Source: Undaria pinnatifida (lineage: Eukaryota > Sar > Phaeophyceae > Laminariales > Alariaceae). From it: a DNA stretch of 64,000 bases. The DNA is taken from positions 1,697,843 to 1,761,842 of the forward strand of contig JABAKD010000016.1 in the NCBI GenBank assembly GCA_012845835.1, written 5' to 3'. A model generated the notes under the pieces. It searched no databases and was not told where the DNA came from. It saw nothing but the letters and a program-made list of their open reading frames with translations. Made by a program: the position numbers and the translations under genes. This document shows, in pieces, positions 34,226 to 46,515 of this stretch; the stretch's first letter is position 1, and each line of letters opens with the position of its first letter.

Positions 34226-34923
34226 GACCTACTATTATGGAAAATTTTGAGCGATTATTTCTGACGATTATTTTTGTAGTTTTGAGGCTCCAGAAATAAC
34301 TGCATCAGAAATAAGGAGCGTCCATTATGGCTTGTGATTTTTGGAAAGTGGTTTTATTTTGAATTGGTAGGTCTTGTTTTGCCGTTTGCCTTTATTTTTG
34401 AAATCTGGCACGTACACTGTCGCCGGCGACGTTAGGTCACCACCGCCTCTGCTGCGGTCTCTTCTGCTGCGCTGCTGCTGTGGTGCTGGTGTGGTGTGCC
34501 TGTGGTGGTTTCGATGGTGGTGGTGCTGCTGCTGTCGCGTTTGTGTGAGGATGAAGCTCTGTCTCGCACTCAACAAGCGCAGTATGCTGTCGTAGGTGTG
34601 TTTGTGATTCTTTGTTGTGGGTGATGCGTGACGTGTACAGCAGACAAGTATCATACCAGGTACAGTATGAGCAGTGATGACATGTGATACTTGGTACGAG
34701 GTAGTATCCAAAAGTCAAATAATCCCAGTTCTGAGAGGTTGGAAGAGCTGTTATTTCTGGGCTCAGAAATCACCAGATCCGCTGATTTCTGGCCTCGATT
34801 ATTTCTGAACCCAGAAATAACGATGATTTCTGGTCCCATAGTGGAAGGTTTTTATTTTTGTCGTCGGAGATCCCGGTTAAAGAGAGAAATAATCGATGAA
34901 AATATTCGCCATAATAGTAGGTC
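34226..34923 (+). mobile_element. Non-autonomous TIR element with TTA target duplication (PIF/Harbinger-like)
   Basis: The ends are exact inverted repeats GACCTACTATTATGG, with imperfect pairing further in. TTA occurs on both sides (34223-34225 and 34924-34926). The 698-bp interior has CTG-rich sequence and repeated TTATTTCTG/CAGAAATAA words, and no transposase. The flanks join perfectly in the related unoccupied sequence at 42.7 kb. Confidence 0.78.
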
Positions 34924-35653
34924 TTAGGATGGGATTTTTTTTTTTTTCGTCGAGAAATCGTCAAAAACATTTCCGACCGAGGGTTCCCGACCGAACATAT
35001 TTTGCCCACTATCTACTAGTCATCGTTGCCAAGCTCAAAACGCTATTGTGCCTCTGCGTGCATCTAGGGATAAACACGGTAGATCCGATGCTTCTGTGTC
35101 TGCATCAAGCCAGCATCTATAAAAATAGTTAAAACACAAGGCAGTGCACAGCAGTCACATTCTATACTAATATTATTATGAAAATTTAAATTGACTCCAG
35201 CTGAGATCGAATATGTTGTCGAACTCATCTTTGTAAGCTGTGTGTGATACTCCGATCGCGCGTATTATGACGCCACCAACCACCTGTGTATGGCCGATGA
35301 ACGAAAATTGACATGGCTGCCTCATCAAGGTCGCGTGTAATGTATTTATAATGTCCAGCAGCTACAAGCGGCCGCCGGCGTGCTGGTCCGTAGCCGTCTG
35401 TGGAGGAGGAGAGAAACCGGGAGTGGGAAATGATTTTGTCAAGCGCGTCGCAGCCAAAACATTGTTTTTAATCTTTAAGGCAGAACTAGAACGCCAACTA
35501 GCTGCGAAACTTTTCTAGCTTTTGGTTCTCGGTTCTTGGTTCATACTATATCGCACTTCGATCGCGGGAGATGCGAGTGCTCGAGTGGTGCATTATCAGG
35601 AGTAGAGGAGTCTATCAGCTCACGTGTTATTCACGGCTAACCGTGATGGAGGA

Positions 35654-38600
35654 ATGGAGAACAGCCTGCGTTCAGGAAGTTTCGCTATGGGAGGTGCCAC
35701 ATCCTCATCGATGCGATCGAGATCAGGGTCTGTAAAAGGTGAGGCACGTCTCTCACGTTGGATCGGTCGCCTCTCACCTCGGTAAAACTCTATTTTTAAC
35801 GAACAAGGCTTTGAGACACTCTTATTCGCAGGGGTCACCGGCCAGCCATGGCGGGACGCACGTCCGTATGTGCAAATCCCATAATCGCCAGCCACGCAAC
35901 AAGTACTACGTCCGAGCCAGTGGCTTGGTGGCTCCAGATAGATAGTGTTTGTCCTTTCTACTTTCACCCTTGTCGCGTGCTTGTCGAATGTCCAGTCAAC
36001 CAGTCTGGCATCCTCGAGGACTTTCTACTGCTGCTGCTGTTGGCTGTAGTTCCGAGATGATTTTGTCGCGCGCAAAGGGGGTGCAGGCTGACCGCCTTTG
36101 CTGAATCATCCTGTGGACCCTCTGGAACTGTAATAGCTCAGGAGTGTTACCGACGTACTGTATATGCTCCGTAAAGGCACACTACACACCCGGTAGCGCG
36201 CGCAATCGCAGTACCTCGACAAACTTGTAAATATGAGCTTCGACGGATCGCTTGGCGTTTTGTGCCCCCCAGCAACCAGTACTTGCACGTAGTTTTGGTG
36301 GGAATCGGGTCCGAAATTCGTACCGAGAGGTATACTAGCACGCTGATCACACCTGACACGGCAGCAGTCAACTACGTACTGCTGCTGTTGTATACAGAAA
36401 CTGAATCGAGTGCCGTATCATACATACCGGCATTTTTTCGATGCCATGAAAATTAAGCCGGACAGATGCTCTGCGTATTCATAGCAGCAGCAGAGTATAT
36501 AGAAGCGGAAGTACACGAGCCCAACGTAGACATGAACCGCTGTCGATACAGGGTTGCTTCATCAATAATACCAGTCGTACTCGCACGGGTAGGAGCAACA
36601 TGAGAAGTAATATTTACATTTCTTTGTACGTACGTCGTAGCTGGCATTGTAGTACAGACAGCAGTAGTAGTAGCAATTTGCTGCACGAAAATAGCACGTA
36701 CATACTCGTACCAGGTACAAGATTATCACGTGCGTTACACAGCTTCAGAGCAGTTACAGACATGAGGCTTGCGATACCATGCAAGGCACAAACATTGTCC
36801 CAACTTATTTCGAAAAACGACAGCCAGCCGCCGACGTACAGAGTAGTACACTACAACAGACGACGCATATTTTTAAAGCTGATCGAGTGCTGGGTGTATC
36901 TGGATATATCGGCATTTTTCGATACCATAGCAATTAAGCCGAAGAGCATCTCCTTGTCTTAACAACGATGTTCCGCCGTATTCATAGTAGCAGCAGCATC
37001 AGCAGCAGCAGGAGCAGCAGCAGCAGCGGAGTAGCAGCAGTAGAACACGAGTCCAACGTAGACGTGCACCGTTATTGATGTACTGTAGGCTCACGAATAG
37101 TGCTCGTACGCGTAGGAGTAACGTGAGCTCGAGTGAGCGTTTTTTTTTTGTACGTAGCTGACCTCACAAAAATAACACAACACATGCGCGTGCCATACAT
37201 ACCTGGTACAAGACTACCAGGTATCACGTGCGTGTAGCAGCGTATACAGAGCTTTAGATAGGAAACCTGCAGATGAGAAGATTCAGACATGAGGCTTGGT
37301 GCGTAAACGACGGCAAACGTTTGTTCAAGCTGGATAGCGCACTTGCTACAGCTGTTCGTTGCTCTCCTCCTCACGCACTAATAATGTCCTACCATAGGAT
37401 CTAAGGCTCGGTCGCGGAACTCCAATGACAATATACAAATCGTGTGTGAGTATGGGCATTTTTCAATACCATAAAAAACAATCCGAGAAAGCAGCAGTAC
37501 GCCGCCAAGTGCATCGTCTGATTCTCGCGTGCGTGAACAGGGCGTAGATAGAATCAAGGGGCTGTGGGTGAGATAATCCCGGAGGCTTGGGATAGCAAGC
37601 GAGGCAAGGAGTGCATATACCTGAGTACCGCGGTATCTTATCTGTTGCAGCCGATGCTGTCTCCGCCTTCAGCACTACCAATGCCAACCATCCAGTAAGA
37701 AGTATACAGGCTTGGTCACAGCTCCCAATAATCGGCTCATCGCTAGAGTTGGCGAGCCACGCACGCATTTCAAACCCCGCTTTTGCGTGTGTGTTTCGCC
37801 CGTAGGCTTCGCTGATCCTTCCCATAGCCGTCTGCGACCAGGCTGACTGGGGACTTGGGTTTAGTCAACTGGATGTGTCGTCGTGTGAATACCAAGCACG
37901 AAGAAATATAACTGAAGGTCGAAAGCTTCAATTTAGTTTTACGTGCAAACGCGTTTGGTCCGAAATGTTTTTGGAGCGCAGAGATCCTTGAAACATTGAT
38001 ATGTATGTGTGTGGATGCGTACTGCGGTGTACATATTATAAAGAAAGCATTCTTGATTTCAAACTGGTATAAACATTTCTATTTTCGAACAATAAAATTC
38101 TCGTATCCTGTGTCCGATTTCTTTTTTATGCATATTTTTGAACTGCTGCGACCCTCAAATGTTTTTGAAAAATGCAAACGGAGCCCATCAAGTGCCCGTA
38201 ACATTTCTGCCCACACGCGTTTGCGTCGAAATGTATTGCAGTAGCCACACACCCCGTTTACATTGTTTGCAACAGAGCCTTTGTTGTACCTTTTCCGTAG
38301 GTTTCTGATGGCATGTATTGTGTGTATTACGCCGGGTACGCTGGGTGTTGCTCCTCCTTCGTAAGAAGGACAGCCCAAGAGGAGACCATATAACATAAAC
38401 GAGAGAGACAGCAGTGCTGCTTCGCTCATGGCTGCACCATGTTCGCCAAGGAAGCAGCGATCCCTGTGCCTGACCATGGATAGTTCGCACCGATACCTGG
38501 CAGCGTCGGGCATCGAGCTTTCTATAATAATAAAAAGTGTACGAATAGACAAGCCGTGTTAAAAACAAGTTTAAATTTCAAAATATAACGTAAAATAAAA

Positions 38601-38926
38601 ATGCGCCGCGTAGGTCGCGTCGGCGAGGAAGACACAAGACAACTCACAACTAGCTACTCACACCCCACCACACTGAGCATCGCCAAGCCGAGAAGCATCG
38701 CTTCGCGGGCTTGTCAGCAGAGGTAGACTGCAAACGGCTTTGTGGAACCGTACCATGCCAAGCCCTACATAGCTAGCACGAGCGACCTGTTTGTCTTCAG
38801 GAGTTCTTAAGGGCAATCATCCGAATATCGAAAGGGATCGTTGAGACCACAATGATACCAGGCACCCAGGCGTTGAGCAAGATTGGCAAGGACGCCCCAC
38901 CGAACATGTGCTTCGAAAACTCATGA
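35654..38926 (+). CDS. Candidate three-exon gene for an 84-residue protein of unknown function
   Basis: Exon 1 (35654-35738) starts MENSLRSGSFAMGGATSSS and ends at AAAAG|GTGAGG in phase 1. Exon 2 (37651-37694) follows a CTGTTGCAG acceptor, encodes DAVSAFSTTNANHP and ends at CCA|GTAAGA in phase 0. Exon 3 (38801-38926) follows a TTTGTCTTCAG acceptor, reads EFLRAIIRISKGIVETTMIP and onward to CFENS, then TGA. All three phases fit and each splice site is close to consensus. The Ser-rich start could be a targeting or disordered region; I recognise no domain. Intron 1 holds three tandem units of about 0.5 kb. Exons 1 and 3 are also open on the minus strand, so strand assignment rests on the splice phases. 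Extra exons cannot be excluded. Confidence 0.42.
36417..37485. repeat. Three tandem units of about 0.5 kb
   Basis: CGGCATTTTTCGATACCAT starts recur at about 36427, 36909 and 37456. The first two continue with AATTAAGCCG, GTATTCATAG, CACGAG(C/T)CCAACGTAGAC, ACGTGCG and ACAGACATGAGGCTTG in the same order. Confidence 0.7.
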
Positions 38927-40608
38927 GCACCAGTGATCCGTGTGCCTGTGCCCGTCTATGCTTGTTGAAGGATACATTACATGACACTTACTGCTGTAGT
39001 AAGCAACAAGAAATAGGGAAGCAGATGATATTAGCAGGAACAAAAAACCTCCACAGCGTTTATACTGATGTTTGTGTAGAAACACCCTCTCCCTAATGTG
39101 AGACGCAGTGTGTGTCAGTATTTCTGTTTCTTGTGAGTGTCCATTGTCCGGCACCGTACGCGCGTAGGCGTGATTGATGTGCGTCTGACCCCGTGCCACC
39201 GTTGTTGTAATTATGTTTGCTGGTGCTGGGGTCAGGTGACAGGGTGCAAGCTCTCTTCGTTCTACCACTGTTTCGGAAGGTTGCGGAAAGCGGGCTCCGA
39301 AATCTTACTATTGGCGAATAGACGTGACGGAGAGGATGTCGATATACATCTAATATCAGCCGCTTGGTGGGCAGATGGTTGCGGTCGGATAGCTAACTCT
39401 CTTCATGAGGACAAATAAAAGGCAAGTTTTACTGTGTTCGTTCGTAATCGTACAAGCAGTGTGTGCGTGGTTCCCACTTTTGTTTTGTCTCATGGGCAGT
39501 TAGCTTGTTGTGTGGGGCATGGAGCTCCTCAACAGAAGAACCTCATAAAATGCAGATGCTACCACCTTATGTACCGTACTGAAGTACAGTGTACGCTAGT
39601 GTCACTCAAAGCCTTGTCATATGTCGCTTGTCGCTTGTCGCTTGTCGCTTGTCGCCTTTCGATTCTCCACACATGTACGTGTGATTCTCACAGCTGTTCG
39701 CTCCGATTTGGAAAATCGTGTGTTCATGAGAACATGTCGGATTGTGAGTTTTGTCGGACGGCGAAAAAGAAAACAAACGCTGTTTTGCCGATTCTCCCTG
39801 CATGCTTCTCCCTCTGCAAGTAATGGGAGCTTTTGAAAGTATTTTAGTACTGCGAATACTTGATGCACTATCAACATTAACGGCCGAATTGCTGACAGTC
39901 CTGGCAGTATAAGCAATATACAACCCCAAATACTGCAAGTAAGGGTAGTATCCACAGTAGTGAACCCCGACGTACTTGAGAAGAACGCAGTATGAGCGGT
40001 TATACTGCGAGTACTCGCATGGTGAGCAGTGTCGAACACTGATACCCTGCACGCTCTGTTTTTGCGGGGGCCAATGCACGCTCTGTTTTTTTCTTTTTTT
40101 CCTTTTGCATGTTTTTTTTCAAGATGACACGACGTTAGCCCCAGTAGAGCTCCCACATTATTTGTTGGCATCTTGTCCCCAAACGACGATTGCAGTTGTA
40201 AAAGGGTTAGACTCCCGTCCATACTGCTGTACAGAGGAACGAGGAGCTACTAACTTGTGAAAATCACGTACCTGGTGGTATACCATGTTCATCGTTCGGA
40301 GCTTAACCACCTTTAAAACTTCTACCAAATGGTTTAGTATGCACAAGACAAGAAGGCCAATTGGAACACCACAACAATATAGATAATACTTGCCGGCTAC
40401 TTTTTAAACTGGTCTAGTATATACTGGGCACAGCGAGCACTAAAAACACCGGTATGAGTACTACATACAGCACATTGCTCGTGTATTTGTTGTATCGTTT
40501 ATACTTGGACAGCTCTCCTCTTCTTCGCCTGCCACCCCTATATATCATACTTTAAGATGTACGCTGTAAGAGTTTTTGTTTTGTTTTTAAATCTCATCCT
40601 TTTACTTC

Positions 40609-40725
40609 CCAGCTTCTGGACAAGCAACGGTCACAGGTGACGCCCCCCCCCCCCCCCCCCGCCCCCCCTCCCGGTACGTGCCCTCATTTATTATCGCCGC
40701 AGAGGGTTTCCTGCAAGATATTAAG
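40609..40725 (-). mobile_element. SINE group B, 3' fragment
   Basis: The minus strand reads CCTCTGCGGCGATAATAAATG, a C/G-run, CACCTGTGACCGTTGCTTG, TCCAGAAGCTGG and an A-rich tail. This matches the 3' half of the 41.7-kb copy. Confidence 0.62.
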
Positions 40726-41671
40726 TGCTCGTGGGGTCTACAGCGGGGATCTGGAGAGGACTCAGGGGGGCTTCGTACTCTTTCGGGAGAATCGTAGTTG
40801 TACTACGATCAAGTTTGGCGGCCATCCCACCGTGGAGCTGAAGAGTTGGGGCAATTGCGAATTTTGAATTTTGCAGTATTTTTGATACCATGCCATTTTT
40901 CTCATGTATGGGGGCTATCGGCGACTGATGCAGGGAAAGACCTGGGAAGCAGGGTTCGAGAGTGTGGCGCCCTTCCTTAACCAATTTGGAACGGGTAATA
41001 GCGCATTGCCAAGTAAATGTCGACAAGTTTTGGACTATAATAATATGGAAATCAAATTTATCCGGAAAAGGGCAGGAAAGACCGCTGGGAGGTATCAGGA
41101 AATAGCGTGATAAAGAGGGCACATTGTGCCATATATACTGTACATATGTAACGAATATATATGCAGTATAAATGGTGGTTGCGATGTGCTTGGTACGAGC
41201 GTAGATAAACTTTGTCTACGATACAAACGTTCTAGAAAATATGTGAGGAGTAGAGAATGGGCGAATCGTTCAAACCTCTCGTCCGATTTATGTTCTGGTG
41301 TGTACTGGTGGTGTGTAGTGATACTACAGCACCAACAAGCGCGCCCGGCGCAAAGGACGAGCGGGGGGCGGTGAAGCGCGGGCGGCGGTGAAGCGCGGGC
41401 GGGAGTCTCTTTCTGTTTGTTTTTGTATATGGGGTCGGACAGGAATAATACTGTGGATATAGTCTAAGCTCTAACATTTATTTTATTGTTTTACTGTCGC
41501 ATTACGTGGGTGTGTATATACTTTGAGTATATGGTTATTATGTATGTATACCTCGTACGTATCACTGGTAGTTGTCGGTGAGGGTGGTGGAGGTCATGGT
41601 ATGTTCCACGTTGAAGGGGAACGGATTGCCTGGCGGTCAACGAAGTATTTTTTTTTTTTCACATCTGCCTT

Positions 41672-41954
41672 CCAGCTTCTGGACAACCCGTGGTCACAGG
41701 TGTCGTCCCTTCTCCCCCCAAGTTCTTACCTTGAATTTTATCGCGCAGAGGGTTCAGCAATCCCACTGCTCGTCGATTTTCCATCGAGTGTTAGCTAACT
41801 CACGCTCTTGCGCTCTCTGCAAGTCATTTTGTGCTCAAGAAGAGTCCCCACGAATTTATTCAAGTGAGTACGTGTGCACTAGGGGGGATTTGAACTCACG
41901 AAACTGACCTATACCAGGCTCGAGGATAACCTGACACGCCACCGAGGCGACCGG
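41672..41954 (-). mobile_element. tRNA-derived SINE, group B, with poly-A tail
   Basis: The minus strand has GGTCGCCTCGGTGGCGTGTCAGG at its head, a GAGTTCAAATCCC B-box, and a body with GAGAGCGC and TGCGCGATAAAAT. It ends CCTGTGACCACGGGTTGTCC, AGAAGCTGG, then GAAGGCAGATGTG and A13. It shares the group A layout with a different 3' end. Confidence 0.72.
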
Positions 41955-42732
41955 CATAATATGTGGATGCTATTACAAGGATCGACCATATTATTATGGA
42001 ACGTAAAGATAAGTAGTGGTTACCTTGTATATACCACCATAGGAGCCAGGGAGGGGGGACGAGCCCCCTGCTTAGAGACTGTCACGGGTGAGTGTGCTCC
42101 ATACCCAGGAACCACAGCAGCTGTTTGTTGTTGTTTTGGTGAACATACCTGAATATAACAGGAATGCCAGTCGATGTTTTGTTTTTTTTGGTTGCTGCCA
42201 TCTCCATATGATATGAAAAGAGCGGCGCGAAAGAGTAAGCCAACGGGTTAACATACACATATCATACTACTATATGTATAGTATTAATATTAATACTAGT
42301 TTTTGGTGATCAGGGGAATGAGCTACCAGTACAATTAAGTGTTAACAGTTATAGAAAAGCATCATTCAGCATCACAGGTCATGGTATACCTGTGACCCAC
42401 GTGATCGTGGTGGTTGTGGTTGTTGTTGTTCGTCTTGGGGGCGAGAGGAGGGGGGCTTATGATCACTGCTGCTGTTGATATAATTAAATCTTCTTATCTG
42501 ACGGGAAACAATACATACATTATTTTGATATAACTTCTTATCTGACGTGACACAATACATACATTTTTTACTACTGTTGTTGTTACCTTTTTCATTTCAT
42601 TTCTTTTCGTAAAAATGACCACAAAAAAAAGCCCACGAAACCACAACGCCGGCATATCCTCAGATGTACGCAGAGCCACATGAGCTTTTCACGTTCGGCG
42701 CGCCTCTAATCCTTTACCCAATGACGACTAAG

Positions 42733-42845
42733 AAGTGGGCGAAAAAATGTTCGGTCGGAAATGTTTTTGACGATTTCTCGACGAAAAAAAAAAAATCCCA
42801 TCCTAAAGAAAAAATCCATCCTAAACTTTTATTTTACCCTGTTAA

Positions 42846-42847
<2 letters not shown>
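42733..42847 (-). repeat. Unoccupied paralogue of the 34.2/34.9-kb insertion site
   Basis: The minus strand reads GGTAAAATAAAAGTTTAGG, then TTTTTTCTTTAGGATGGGA, then the AAATCGTCAAAAACATTTCC block. It matches the left and right flanks of the 698-bp element but lacks the insert. Confidence 0.75.
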
Positions 42848-42917
<70 letters not shown>

Positions 42918-43055
42918 AGTCTACTACTGTACTACTACTACTACTACTACCACTACTACTACTACTACTGCTACTACTACTGCTACTCCTACTATTACTA
43001 CTACTACTACTATTAATACTACTGTAACTACTACAGTAACTACTACTAGCTTCTG
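42848..43055 (+). repeat. CTA trinucleotide array
   Basis: Nearly pure ACT/CTA repeats with few interruptions. Confidence 0.9.
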
Positions 43056-43329
43056 TTGGCCGTGTTGGTAGTGGTGGTGTTTCTGTTTGTTGTGGTGATT
43101 CAGATGGCGGCGGTGGTGCTCGTCGTTGTTGTGGTGATGATAACGAGTGGTGCGCCGAGCTCAAAGATACCAGGCAGGGGTGCTAGAAGAAGATATGACC
43201 GTGGCAACCGCGCTAAGCCAATAAGCCTCAAACGAGCACCAAACTGATAAACAAGCATCACACTGTTTTTTTTCTTTTCAACGCGCAATTAATTAATAAT
43301 CAAGAATAATAATGTTTCCCACGACGTTA

Positions 43330-44600
43330 TAGTAATCAGGGTTCTTTACATTGCGGGCTTTCCTATCGGTTCGGCGCGGCGAGGTGCGGTTAAACGACGG
43401 CGAGATGCGTTTAAACCTCACCACACCGCACTGTACAAGGTAGGATTTTTGCCATCTTGAAAACCGCACCGCACCGCACCGCACCGCACCCACCCAATAA
43501 TAGGTTTTCCAATAATATCGGAAAACCGCACCGAATCGCAACGTGGGACATAAAATGTAACTGAACCGCACCGTAGAGTTCACGACATCTATCGGCGCAA
43601 AAACCGCACCGAACCACGCTAGGATTCCTATGATGTCTGAAAACCGCACCGAACCGCACCGTAAGATTCCCGATTTCTTAAAACCGCACCGTAGGAATGC
43701 CATCGAAACTGCGCCGCACCGCGTGCATCAAGATACATTCGGTGCCAAAACCCGTTAGATCGGTTATTTAACGGTGCAGTCTATGTTAAACCGTAGAAAA
43801 ATCGCGGTTTCATCTCCCGCGGAGCGGTGCTCGATATATTAGGGTCACTATATCGCACATGGTTCATGACCCGGCTTCTGGTTCTGCGCGGTTTCGTGTC
43901 AAAAGTGTTCCCGCTAGCTTGGTTGATCTTTGCACAGCATGATGTTGTTAACACGGTTCACCGTACGTAGAGAAAAACAGCGGTTTCGTTAGTGCCGGGA
44001 AAAACAGCTTGAGAACCGTACGAAACCGCGGTTTTGTACGGTATATATACTAGTCATACTGTACAGTGCACCGTACGTAGAGAAAAAAAAACGGTTTTAT
44101 ACGGTTTCCCTACAGGGATTGGAACCGCACCGTACGTAGCAAAAACCGCACGGGGAACCGCACCGTAGGATTTACTATAATATCTGAAAACCGAACCGAA
44201 CCGAACCGAACCGAACCGAACCGAACCGAACCGAACCGAACCGAACCGAACCGAACCGAACCGAACCTGACCGAACCGAACCGAACCGAACCGAACCGAA
44301 CCGAACCGAACCGAACCGAATTCCGTGGGATGCATGAAAGCACCGACCCGCACCATAGCACTTACTTATTATTTACGATTTTTAAAAAATCGCACCAAAC
44401 CGAACCGTAGGATTCCCTATTATTTTTCAAAACCGCATCGAACTGCACACCGTAGGACATATCACAGCACCGAACCGCACCGTAGGATTTACAATTCAAG
44501 GTCTGAAAACCGCACCGAACCGCACCGTAAGATTTCCGCGTCCTTAAAAACCGCACCGAACCGGACCGTAGGCTTTTCGATATAAAAAAAACGCACCACG
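43330..44600. repeat. CCGCACCG/CCGAA satellite block
   Basis: Degenerate units AAAACCGCACCGAACCGCAC then CGTAGGATTCCC, with a pure CCGAA array at about 44187-44320. Confidence 0.8.
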
Positions 44601-44839
44601 CTCTGTGTGACGCATAACCGTAAAAAGAACCCTGGTTATATAATACTTGGTATGAATAAGGCCACTGGTGCACGCGCTTAGCCGTTTCAAGCATCGAGTT
44701 CAAACTACATCGTAGTGGTTTGGTCTACGGGAGAGGAAGGTCCGCGGTGTCGCGGTAACTATTCGGAGGCATGAAGCCACCTCTCGCTCCCTGTTGCCAC
44801 ATACTGCTACTGAAGCAGAGGTCTCTCTATAGCCTCGCC

Positions 44840-45185
44840 GATTGAGTAGTGCCGGTTGCCCGCTATAGCACCGATGGGAACAACCCGTAGTAGCGGGAGT
44901 GTGCGGAGTAGTGCCGGTTGCCTCTATGGTGCAGGTTTCTGCTATAGTGCCGGTTTCCTCTATAGTGCCGGTGTTGCCTCTATAGTGCCGGATTCCGCTA
45001 CAGTGCCAGCTTTCGCTACAGTGCCGGTTGCCTCTATAGTGCTGGTTGTCGCTAAGTGGCGATTTCCGCTATAGTGCCGGTTGCCTCTATAGCGCAGGTT
45101 TCCGGTATAGCGCCGGTTTCCGTTAAAGTGCCGATTTACTCTATAGTGCTGGGTGCCGCCATAGTGCCGGTTGGCACGTACCGGC
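44840..45185 (+). repeat. TATAGTGCCGGTTGCC tandem array
   Basis: About 18-21 bp units of CTATAGTGCCGGTTTCC. Fragments of the same family lie at 17.96-18.1 kb and perhaps 62.93-63.0 kb. Confidence 0.75.
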
Positions 45186-46515
45186 ACAATAAAGGGACCA
45201 AGTGACTACTGCTGTATACTGCCGTAATATAGCAGTGGCTGCAGACGCCAATCAACCCACCGCGTGTTGCTCATCCATTCTTCTCGAATCTCGGCGTTTT
45301 CTTTTCGTTTCCTGAGGCGCTTCGATCGCCTGGCGGACAGCAACCACATAACTTATTTTGGGAGACTACAACCACAACAAACACAAACCGCTCGATAAGC
45401 CCAACCTCATCGAGCTATCGTAGTACGAATGGTAGATTAACTCTCCCATATACCATATGTGTTTGCACGCCATGACGAAAAACGCCTCGTTATGAAGAAA
45501 GCCCTTCGACGAAAGCACACTTTTCAACCCAAAAGATCGCGGACAGCGGATACCAACCACAAATATTTTTCGAACAAAGAGAAGAAGGCGACCGCGCTAC
45601 TTTATTCCCCGACTACAACGAAATAAGTCAAACAAAAACATCAAAAACAACCACCGAAGACAATGTCGAATAAAAACGTCGGTTTTTCTTGTATAGTAGC
45701 CAAAAAGAAAAACAGCGCAAAGCAAAACGTCGAAAAAAAACATTAAAGAAAGCGTCAAGTACGAAATCGACAAAGCAAAACATCACAAGGTCTGTCTGCC
45801 TGGATGCACAGAGCAGCTTAGAAGGATGCGACTGCCCTCCACGAATCAGGAACCAAAAGGGTACAACACGCAAAAATGCGTTAAAACACTCAAGAATGCG
45901 TTTTACACGTAGATTTCGGTCGGCGGCACGAACCACTCCCGCCTTCATCCCTTGAGAACTCCACCCACGTTTTTCAAGACAAACTTACTTGGAAATAGTG
46001 CGGATAACGTTTGGAATAGAAAAATAATTGCAACCGCTCTCCCAATAACGTGGCAAACTAACGCCACCTGTCGACGCGCACCCCCACGGCCTACCACAGT
46101 AGCCATCTTCCAGCCTACGCCGCAAAACAAAATCGGCGGCAACATACCCCAACACACGCCCGCAGTGCTTACAGCGCGGTTGGGGCCCTAACGCAACCTT
46201 CTTTAAAACACCGCCGTGCTTACAGCGCGCGGTTGGGACCCCAACGCCACCCTCTTTAAAACTGAGTGCACTCCTTTAACCCTTCTACAGCTGCAAAACA
46301 AAAAAACAGACTCAAATTTCAAGCCGCTTGTCTCCAACACGTTCATGCGCAGTAAAAAATAGAGTTATGATCCGTTTTCGGGGGGGAATTACTTAGAATC
46401 GGAGCCTTTTTTCTTTCGCGGCACGTAGTTTCAGGGTTAAACGGACGATGTTAGTTCACGCAGCGTCCTTCTCAACCAGCGCCTTCTTGCAGAGAGAGAG
46501 AGTGGTGTCAGGCTC

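Larger units (their letters stand above)
39420..42730. other. No gene recognised apart from SINE copies
   Basis: A heptamer run TCGCTTG x5 lies at about 39.62-39.66 kb, and SINE group B copies at 40.6 and 41.7 kb. The remainder has only short frames without protein-like character. Confidence 0.45.

Noticed and set aside
38817-38926. Membrane-protein-like minus-strand reading (MFGGASLPILLNAWVPGII)
   Set aside because: The plus-strand reading of the same DNA has a strong acceptor and phase-compatible upstream exons. The minus reading has no donor or partner.
39620-39656. CRISPR-like short direct repeats
   Set aside because: TCGCTTG repeats are contiguous without spacers, and the window is eukaryotic.
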